Source: Thiobacillus sp. (lineage in GTDB: Bacteria; Pseudomonadota; Gammaproteobacteria; Burkholderiales; Thiobacillaceae). Taken from it: DNA of 33,067 bases. Position numbers and translations under genes: made by a program. This document shows, piece after piece, positions 26,316-33,067 of the stretch; position 1 is the first letter of the stretch, and the number at the start of each line of letters is the position of its first letter. Location of the stretch: contig JANJWS010000040.1 in NCBI GenBank assembly GCA_024709425.1, positions 1-33,067 of the forward strand. Direction: 5' to 3'. The notes beneath the pieces are model-generated. The model was given only the letters and a program-made list of their open reading frames with translations. It had not been told where the DNA came from and did not search any database.

Positions 26316-26831
26316 CTACTCCGTCGGCGCGGGGGGCGGCGCTGGCGCGGCGGCTGGCTGGCGGACGGGAACGGACCGGGGGTAGCCTGCACGGTCGAGG
26401 GCACCGTGCCACTGACCGGCCTCGAAGCCGTTGAGCCGGTCGCTGCCGACGACGAGCACGGGGACGCTGAGCTTGCCGGTGAGTTTCTGCAGTTCGGCCT
26501 GCGCTTCGGGGTTGGCCTGCGGATCCTTGTTGTTGAAGGGTACGCCTCGTTCGCCGAGCAGCTTGCGTGCCTGATCGCACGGGGCGCCACAGTCGCTGGC
26601 GTAGAGCGTCACCGGCGATTTCTCGCGGGCGACACGACTGCTGTAGGATTCGCCGCCTTCGATGACGCTGCCCTTCATGGCCTTTTGCTGCACGTTGCGC
26701 ACGCTCGCGGGCGGCGGCTGGTCGCTGTAGACCGTGCGCCCCTGTTCATCCTTCCACTGATAGACCTGCGCGGCCGACAGCGGCGCACTCGCCGCCAGAC
26801 ACGCTGCCAGGACCAGCCATCCCGTATTCAT
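26316..26831 (-). CDS. Periplasmic DUF4124/glutaredoxin-like protein
   Basis: A 171-residue exported protein. MNTGWLVLAACLAASAPLSA is a signal peptide. GGAG lies 7 bp before this ATG, so I prefer it to the ATG 12 bp upstream. The DUF4124 domain follows (YQWKDEQGRTVYSDQPPP), then a glutaredoxin-like fold: VTLYASDCGAPCDQARKLL with a CxxxC pair in place of CxxC, and a SVPVLVVG cis-Pro strand with LNGFEAGQ. The tail is Pro/Ala-rich. A thiol or metal-handling role in the envelope is likely from the fold but unproven. It is upstream of xthA in the same direction and may be cotranscribed with it. Confidence 0.8.
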   Translation of the reverse strand: MNTGWLVLAACLAASAPLSAAQVYQWKDEQGRTVYSDQPPPASVRNVQQKAMKGSVIEGGESYSSRVAREKSPVTLYASDCGAPCDQARKLLGERGVPFNNKDPQANPEAQAELQKLTGKLSVPVLVVGSDRLNGFEAGQWHGALDRAGYPRSVPVRQPAAAPAPPPAPTE

Positions 26832-26914
26832 GCCGCTCTCCATCCAGACGCAATCTCCCCTTTTAGCGGCCGGAATGCGGCCCAACTTTAGTGTGGGGGC
26901 CTGCGGCACATGCT

Positions 26915-28954
26915 TCACACCATGCCGTTGTGGCGCAGCAGCGCGTCGATGGCCGGTTCGCGCCCGCGGAAGGCCTTGAACGATTCGAGTGCCGGGCGTG
27001 CGCCGCCCTGGGCGAGAATTTCGCTCCAGAAACGGTGGCCGATTTCCGGATTCAACACGCCGCCGTAGCCCTCGGCCTCGTCCTCGAACAGTGCATAGGC
27101 GTCGGCGGAGAGCACTTCCGCCCACTTGTAGCTGTAGTAGCCCGCTGCGTAGCCGCCGGCAAAGATGTGCGAGAAGTTGTTGGGGAAGCGGTTGTACGCC
27201 GGCGGCACGATGACCGCGGTTTTCTTCCGTATTTCCTCGATCAGGTCCTGCGCGCTGCGCGTCCCGTTGGGGTCGAAGTCGTCATGCAGCTGCATGTCGA
27301 AGCTGGCGAACTCGATCTGGCGCAGGGTTTGCAGGCCGGCCTGGAAGTTCTTCGCCGCGAGCATCTTGTCGAAGAGTTCGCGCGGCAGCGCCTCTCCGCT
27401 GTCGACGTGGGCGGTCATGTGCTTCAGCACGTCCCATTCCCAGCAGAAGTTCTCCATGAACTGGCTGGGCAGTTCGACCGCGTCCCATTCGACGCCGTTG
27501 ATGCCCGACACGCCGAGTTCCTCGACCTGGGTGAGGAGATGGTGCAGGCCGTGGCCGGCTTCGTGGAACAGCGTGATGACCTCGTCGTGGGTGAACAGCG
27601 CCGGCTTGCCGCCGACCGGCGCGGAGAAGTTGCAGTTGAGATACGCTACCGGTGTCTGGATGCCGTCGGCCTTGCGGCGGCGGGTGATGACGTCGTCCAT
27701 CCACGCGCCGCCGCGCTTGGAGGCGCGGGCGTACAAATCGAGGTAGAACTGGCCGATGCGCTGGCCGGCGCGGTCGTAGAGTGTGTAGAACTTGACGTCG
27801 GGGTGCCACACCGGGGCGCGATCCTCGCGGATGGACAACCCGTAGAGCGTCTCGACCAGCTTGAACAGGCCGTCCAGCACGCGCGGCTCGGGGAAATACT
27901 GCTTCACTTCCTGGTCGGAGAAACTGTAGCGCACCACGCGCAGCTTTTCCGACACGTAGGCGTTGTCCCAGGCTTCCAGCGTTTCAAGCCCCAGCTCGCT
28001 GGCGGCGAACGCCTTCAGTTCGGCGAAATCCTGTTCCGCATAGGGACGCGCGCGCGCGGCGAGTTCGTCGAGAAACTTCAGCACTTCGGCGGGGGAATCG
28101 GCCATCTTGGCTTCCAGCGAGACCTGGGCGTAGCTCGCGAATCCCAACAGTTCTGCGGCTTCACGGCGCAACCGAAGAACCTGCGAGATCAATGGCGTGT
28201 TGTCGAGTTCGGTCGGGCCGAATTCCGAGGCGCGCGTGACATAGGCGCGGTACAGCGTTTCGCGCAGGCCGCGGTTGTCGGCGTACTGCATCACCGGCAG
28301 GTAGGACGGCATCTGCAGGGTGATCTTCCAGCCCGACTTGCCGTCGGCCTCGGCCGCGGCCTGCATCATCGCCAGCACGTCCTCCGGCACGCCGGCAAGT
28401 TCGCCAGCGTGCTCGACGTACAGAGCGAAGGCGTTGGTGGCGTCGAGCAGGTTTTCCTCGAATTTCGCCGACAGTTGCGCCAGTTCCTCCTGCAGCTGCA
28501 TGAAGCGCGCCTTCTTGTCCGCGGGCAGTTCGGCGCCGCCCAGACGAAAATCGCGCAGTTCGTTGTCGACGATCTTTCGGCGGGCAGGCGACAGCGTTGC
28601 GAACGCGGGGCTCGCCGCGAGCGCCTTGTATTTGGCGAACAAGGCTTCGTTCTGTCCGAGCTCGGCGTAGTAAACGGTGATCTTCGGCAGGTTGGCGTTG
28701 TAGACCTCGCGCAGTTCGGGCGAATCCATCACCGAATGCAGGTGCGACACCTGGCCCCAGGCGCGGCCAAGTCGTTCATTCGTGTCTTCCATCGGGGTGA
28801 TGAAGGCGTCCCATTCGGCCGGGGTGTCGGGGGCTTCGGCCCGCTGCACCGCGGCACGGCACTCGGCCAGCAGCTGGTCGATCGCCGGGGTGACGTGTTC
28901 GGGTTTGAAGTCGGCAAAGCGGGGCAGGCCGGAGAAATCGAGCAGGGGGTTCAT
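26915..28954 (-). CDS. prlC: Oligopeptidase A (M3 family zinc metallopeptidase)
   Basis: A cytoplasmic oligopeptidase that degrades peptides released by larger proteases and cleaved signal peptides. With the start at MNPLLDFSGLPRF (28954) it has 679 residues, normal for PrlC. An in-frame extension of 19 residues to 29011 is Arg/Pro-rich and unlikely. The zinc site HEAGH is at 464-468 (TLFHEAGHGLHH), with the third ligand Glu about 25 residues later near GVEWDAVELPSQFMENF. FAGGYAAGYYSYKWAEVL near the C terminus is the substrate-binding Tyr/His loop. It is divergent from the carbonic anhydrase gene, with a palindromic ATTATAAT between them. Confidence 0.95.
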   Translation of the reverse strand: MNPLLDFSGLPRFADFKPEHVTPAIDQLLAECRAAVQRAEAPDTPAEWDAFITPMEDTNERLGRAWGQVSHLHSVMDSPELREVYNANLPKITVYYAELGQNEALFAKYKALAASPAFATLSPARRKIVDNELRDFRLGGAELPADKKARFMQLQEELAQLSAKFEENLLDATNAFALYVEHAGELAGVPEDVLAMMQAAAEADGKSGWKITLQMPSYLPVMQYADNRGLRETLYRAYVTRASEFGPTELDNTPLISQVLRLRREAAELLGFASYAQVSLEAKMADSPAEVLKFLDELAARARPYAEQDFAELKAFAASELGLETLEAWDNAYVSEKLRVVRYSFSDQEVKQYFPEPRVLDGLFKLVETLYGLSIREDRAPVWHPDVKFYTLYDRAGQRIGQFYLDLYARASKRGGAWMDDVITRRRKADGIQTPVAYLNCNFSAPVGGKPALFTHDEVITLFHEAGHGLHHLLTQVEELGVSGINGVEWDAVELPSQFMENFCWEWDVLKHMTAHVDSGEALPRELFDKMLAAKNFQAGLQTLRQIEFASFDMQLHDDFDPNGTRSAQDLIEEIRKKTAVIVPPAYNRFPNNFSHIFAGGYAAGYYSYKWAEVLSADAYALFEDEAEGYGGVLNPEIGHRFWSEILAQGGARPALESFKAFRGREPAIDALLRHNGMV

Positions 28955-29013
28955 GGTGCATCTTTCACGAAGAGGGCGGGGCGGGCGCGCAGGCCAAATG
29001 GGCCCACGCAACG

Positions 29014-29021
29014 ATTATAAT
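29014..29021. promoter_or_regulatory. Shared -10 palindrome ATTATAAT of divergent prlC and carbonic anhydrase genes
   Basis: It contains TATAAT on both strands (29016-29021 on plus, 29014-29019 on minus) in the 106-bp divergent gap. No clear -35 hexamers are visible on either side. Confidence 0.4.
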
Positions 29022-29060
29022 TTGTGCCCGCCTCCATGGCGTTTCAACCCCTGACCCGAC

Positions 29061-29600
29061 ATGGCCTTGAACGATCCCGTCGCACCCTACCAGGGGCATC
29101 TTCCGCAGCTCGCGCCGGGCGCCTGGGTGCACCCGCGCGCCACCGTCATCGGCGAAGTGACGCTGGGACGTGACGTCTCGGTATGGCCCGGCGCGGCGAT
29201 CCGCGGCGACGTCAATTCGATCGCCATCGGCGAGGCGACCAATATCCAGGACAACAGCGTGCTGCATGTGTCGCACCGGATGGCGGAGAACCCGGCGGGC
29301 GGGCCGCTCGTCATTGGCGCGCGCGTCACCGTCGGCCACACCGTCATCCTGCACGCCTGCACGATCGAAGACGAATGCCTGATCGGCATGGGATCAATCA
29401 TCCTCGACCGCGCGGTGATCCGGAAACACGTGCTGCTCGGCGCCGGCTCGCTGGTGCCGGAAGGCAAGATCCTCGAATCCGGGCACCTGTATCTCGGCCG
29501 CCCCGCCAAGCTGGTGCGCGCGCTGACCGAGCAGGAAATCGCCTATTTCAGCTATTCCGCCCAACACTATGTCAAGCTGGCGCAGTCATACGCACCCTGA
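29061..29600 (+). CDS. Gamma-carbonic anhydrase family protein (YrdA-like)
   Basis: A 179-residue left-handed beta-helix protein made of hexapeptide repeats (VIGEVTLGRDVSVWPGAAIRG and later turns). The metal-ligand histidines of the family appear as H69 (NSVLHVSH) and H93 and H98 (VGHTVILHACTI). It would trimerise and bind zinc or iron. Many YrdA-type members have weak or no carbonic anhydrase activity, so the name is by family. The C-terminal helix (LTEQEIAYFSYSAQHYVKLAQ) is typical. It starts the operon that continues with a TlpA-like thioredoxin 4 bp downstream. Confidence 0.9.
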   Translation: MALNDPVAPYQGHLPQLAPGAWVHPRATVIGEVTLGRDVSVWPGAAIRGDVNSIAIGEATNIQDNSVLHVSHRMAENPAGGPLVIGARVTVGHTVILHACTIEDECLIGMGSIILDRAVIRKHVLLGAGSLVPEGKILESGHLYLGRPAKLVRALTEQEIAYFSYSAQHYVKLAQSYAP

Positions 29601-29604
29601 CCCC

Positions 29605-30099
29605 ATGAAATTCGCCAAACCCGCTTTGATCGCCATCGCCGTGCTCGTCCTCGTCGGCGCGCTGGCGTATGCGCTGACGGAAAAGCCGAAGGCGCCCGCG
29701 GCGACGTTCACCACGCTGGAGGGCCGGCCCATCGCGCTGGACAGCCTGCGTGGCAAGGTGGTGCTGGTGAACTTCTGGGCCACCTCGTGCCCCGGCTGCA
29801 TCAAGGAAATGCCTGGCATGATCGAGGTCTATCGGCAATACCGGGATCGCGGCTTCGAGATCGTCGCCGTCGCCATGCAGTACGATCCGCCGCAATACGT
29901 GACGAATTTTGTGCAGACGCGGCAGTTGCCGTTCCCGGTCGCGCTCGACGCCGATGGCAGCCACGCGCGAGCGTTCGGCGATGTGCGGCTGACGCCGACG
30001 AGCTTCCTCGTCGGCAAGGATGGCCGCATTGTGGAACAGAAACTCGGCGAGCTCGATTTCGTTCGGCTGCGCGCGCTGCTCGACCGGGAGCTGTCGTGA
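29605..30099 (+). CDS. Membrane-anchored TlpA/ResA-like thioredoxin-fold protein
   Basis: A 164-residue protein with an N-terminal membrane anchor (AKPALIAIAVLVLVGALAYAL) and a periplasmic thioredoxin-like AhpC/TSA-Redoxin domain. The active site is WATSCPGC (C62, C65). GFEIVAVAMQYDPP and LTPTSFLVGKDGRI (cis-Pro loop) are ResA/TlpA features. It would reduce disulfides in the periplasm, for example in cytochrome c maturation. The start ATG 29605 is 4 bp after the previous stop. The TGA overlaps the GTG start of a Cys-rich lipoprotein gene, so the two products may be partners. Confidence 0.9.
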   Translation: MKFAKPALIAIAVLVLVGALAYALTEKPKAPAATFTTLEGRPIALDSLRGKVVLVNFWATSCPGCIKEMPGMIEVYRQYRDRGFEIVAVAMQYDPPQYVTNFVQTRQLPFPVALDADGSHARAFGDVRLTPTSFLVGKDGRIVEQKLGELDFVRLRALLDRELS

Positions 30100-30326
30100 A
30101 GCACACGCTTGTGGTGGTGTGCGCCGTCTTCCTCGTGGCATGCGTCCCCGCGGCGCCGAAGGCGAACAAGCCCTCGCCAGCCGGGCCGCCGCCACCGCCG
30201 CTTGCCGACGAGGGTATCGTCTGCCCCGCCGACGTGCGTCAGTGTCCCGACGGCACCTACGTGAGCCGCGATCCGGACAACGGCTGCGCGTTCCGAACCT
30301 GCCCCGACGCGGCCGGCTCCCGATAA
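30096..30326 (+). CDS. Small cysteine-rich lipoprotein
   Basis: A 76-residue precursor from GTG 30096, overlapping the TlpA-like stop. MKHTLVVVCAVFLVAC ends in a lipobox (LVAC, C16). A Pro-rich linker (SPAGPPPPPLADEG) leads to a compact domain with four Cys: C43, C50, C64 and C69 (VCPADVRQC, DNGCAFRTC), enough for two disulfides. Its function is unknown. Coupling to a disulfide-handling thioredoxin suggests that it is a substrate, or that both act in one envelope redox task. It is complete and short, and ettA follows after 23 bp. Confidence 0.75.
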   Translation: MKHTLVVVCAVFLVACVPAAPKANKPSPAGPPPPPLADEGIVCPADVRQCPDGTYVSRDPDNGCAFRTCPDAAGSR

Positions 30327-30349
30327 CTTCATCTGCGGAAACTTCTCTT

Positions 30350-32014
<1,665 letters not shown>

Positions 32015-32022
32015 CTGGCGAG

Positions 32023-32049
32023 TTTTGTATATTTTGATAATATACAAAA
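32023..32049 (+). promoter_or_regulatory. Perfect 10-bp inverted repeat abutting the brnT start (operator)
   Basis: TTTTGTATAT-7 bp-ATATACAAAA ends at the base before the brnT ATG. The sequence includes GATAAT (32036-32041), a possible -10 that would give a leaderless or nearly leaderless mRNA, in agreement with the lack of a Shine-Dalgarno. BrnA autorepresses in known systems, so this is the likely operator. Confidence 0.7.
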
Positions 32050-32349
32050 ATGTTTGATCTGGGTCTGGTCGCTGGTTTCGAGTGGGACGCTGGAAATGGG
32101 CGGAAGAACGAGAAGCACGGCGTCACGGCGGCGGAAGCGGAGCAGGTTTTCTTCAATCAACCCCTGTTTTTGCTCGAAGACGTGAAGCACAGCCAGGACG
32201 AGGCGCGCTACCATGCGCTGGGACTGACGCACGACGGCCGCCGACTGCATGTCACCTTCACGCTGCGCGGCGCGGGTACCCGTATCCGCGTGATCTCGGC
32301 GCGGGACATGCATCGCAAGGAAAGGGCATTCTATGAGCAAGCGACTTAA
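32050..32349 (+). CDS. brnT: BrnT family toxin
   Basis: A 99-residue ribonuclease toxin of the BrnT family (RelE-like fold). It begins MFDLGLVAGFEWDAGNGRKNEKHGV, where FEWD ... N ... KHGV is the family hallmark. It continues EAEQVFFNQP, a DEARYHALGLTHDGRRLHV block and IRVISARDMHRKERAFYE with the catalytic-region Arg and Glu residues. The toxin gene comes first, as in other brnTA loci. The end overlaps the antitoxin start by 17 bp. The start is fixed by the palindromic operator that touches the ATG. The sequence appears intact. Confidence 0.92.
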   Translation: MFDLGLVAGFEWDAGNGRKNEKHGVTAAEAEQVFFNQPLFLLEDVKHSQDEARYHALGLTHDGRRLHVTFTLRGAGTRIRVISARDMHRKERAFYEQAT

Positions 32350-32599
32350 ACCGATCCCACGCTTCGCCACCGAAGCCGATGAGCGCGCGTTCTGGGAAAG
32401 CCACGATAGCAGTGACTACGTGGACTGGAACGAGGCGACGCGGGCCGTCATGCCCAACCTCAAGCCCACCACCCAGACCATTTCCTTGCGCCTGCCCCTG
32501 CACCTGCTGGACACCATCAAGGCTGCCGCCAACGCGCGCGATGTGCCGTATCAGTCGCTGATCAAGGTCTGGCTGCAGGAAAAAGTCGACCAGCGCTGA
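32333..32599 (+). CDS. brnA: BrnA family antitoxin
   Basis: An 88-residue antitoxin with an N-terminal toxin-binding part (FATEADERAFWESHDSSDYV) and a C-terminal ribbon-helix-helix. The latter reads TISLRLPLHLLDTIKAAANA followed by GVPYQ-like DVPYQSLIKVWLQEKV. This is the BrnA/CopG arrangement in which the RHH lies at the C terminus and binds the operator. It overlaps brnT by 17 bp, so translation is coupled. The start is ATG 32333 (MSKRLKPIPRF). The pair probably acts as a stress-responsive module on the chromosome. Confidence 0.92.
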   Translation: MSKRLKPIPRFATEADERAFWESHDSSDYVDWNEATRAVMPNLKPTTQTISLRLPLHLLDTIKAAANARDVPYQSLIKVWLQEKVDQR

Positions 32600-32752
32600 A
32601 ACCGCAATACCCATGGCGATGAGGCACAGCATGCACTACTGTCCTGACGTGAAAGGGCGCACAGGCTTGAATGAGGTCACTCCTGCCCCGCGCTGGGTAC
32701 ACGAAGCGGCCCCGTGCAACGCCATGCGGTCATGTCCGGAGGATGTCGCGCG

Positions 32753-33067
32753 ATGATTCTTGCCCCGCTGGCCGACGCTGATCGCTACCGTGCGCTGCAC
32801 CCACTGTTTGCACGCGCCTTCGATTTCCTGCGCGCCACCGACCTGGCCACGCTGCCGCCCGGCCGCCACGTCATCGACGGCGAGGTGCTGTTCGTCATTA
32901 TCGAAGATCGACCGGGCCGCACGCGTGAGGCGGCGAAACTGGAATGCCATCGCCGTTACATCGACATCCAGTTCGTCTTCGAAGGCGTCGATGAAATGGG
33001 CTGGAAGGCGCTATCCGAGTGCCGTCAACTGGCGACCGACTATGACGCGGCGCGCGACATCAGCTTC
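32753..33067 (+). CDS. YhcH/YjgK/YiaL (DUF386) family protein, partial (cut by the right edge)
   Basis: The frame from ATG 32753 stays open to the window end (105 codons). It reads MILAPLADADRYRALHPLFARA..., then GRHVIDGEVLFVIIEDRPGR, AAKLECHRRYIDIQFVFEG and MGWKALSEC. The xxxHRxYIDIQ strand and the GRHxIDG turn are the signature of the cupin-like YhcH/EbgC/NanQ family, linked to sugar or sialic acid handling and biofilm dispersal in other bacteria. About 50 C-terminal residues are missing. GGAGG lies 10 bp before the ATG. The 153-bp gap after brnA (32600-32752) shows nothing recognisable. Confidence 0.85.
   Translation, partial: MILAPLADADRYRALHPLFARAFDFLRATDLATLPPGRHVIDGEVLFVIIEDRPGRTREAAKLECHRRYIDIQFVFEGVDEMGWKALSECRQLATDYDAARDISF

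Noticed and set aside
32636-32950. Minus-strand 104-codon frame at the right edge
   Set aside because: It is antisense to the partial YhcH-family gene, which carries recognisable family motifs.

Overview
The window is about 33 kb of G+C-rich, gene-dense chromosome, most likely from a betaproteobacterium (Thiobacillus- or Rhodocyclales-like). I infer this from gene content: a fused DUF3683/FAD-lactate-dehydrogenase/Fe-S protein, an AlaLys-rich histone H1-like protein, Hda, MsrPQ, EttA and long MetH. The argH|algZ-algR, lptM-lysA|cyaY and AlgP-like blocks lie close together, as they do in Pseudomonas. No database search was possible, so the taxon is an inference.

Layout. 1-3635 (-): a giant FAD/Fe-S oxidoreductase, cut by the left edge, with three in-frame stops inside its second CCG domain. 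3747-6095 (+): a three-gene phospholipid cassette (CDP-alcohol transferase, CdsA-like, PlsC-like) laid out like E. coli ynbABC. 6124-8804 (-): a Spy-like periplasmic protein, a DUF808 membrane protein, a MITE-like insertion and nadA. 8914-12852: hda, a thioredoxin, a small unknown protein, msrPQ and the H1-like protein. 13153-16873: lysA/lptM diverging from cyaY and a Cys-rich MarR protein, then argH. 16882-18664 (+): an AlgZ/AlgR-type two-component pair, followed by a structured RNA candidate with a strong terminator and an ADP-ribose-type NUDIX hydrolase.

19437-21093 is the accessory island. It is a small integrase-less cluster of gene cassettes: three attC-like sites, a DUF3592-like membrane protein and a Phd/YefM-Txe/YoeB toxin-antitoxin pair. 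It sits between two 104-bp inverted repeats and lies between the convergent genes for the NUDIX hydrolase and MetH. 21136-33067: metH (-), a rhodanese (+), xthA (-), a DUF4124/glutaredoxin protein (-), prlC (-), a gamma-carbonic anhydrase/TlpA-like/Cys-rich lipoprotein operon (+), ettA (+), a BrnT/BrnA toxin-antitoxin pair (+) and the start of a YhcH-family gene cut by the right edge.

The least ordinary features are: a dispersed palindromic repeat of about 120 bp that also occurs in frame inside the PlsC-like gene, with a related hairpin core in frame inside metH; the cassette cluster framed by long inverted repeats; a TA-flanked MITE that supplies the nadA stop codon; and the triple nonsense cluster (C-to-A three times) in the lactate-dehydrogenase-like gene. 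The rest is mostly core metabolism (NAD, lysine, arginine, methionine), redox repair and envelope functions.
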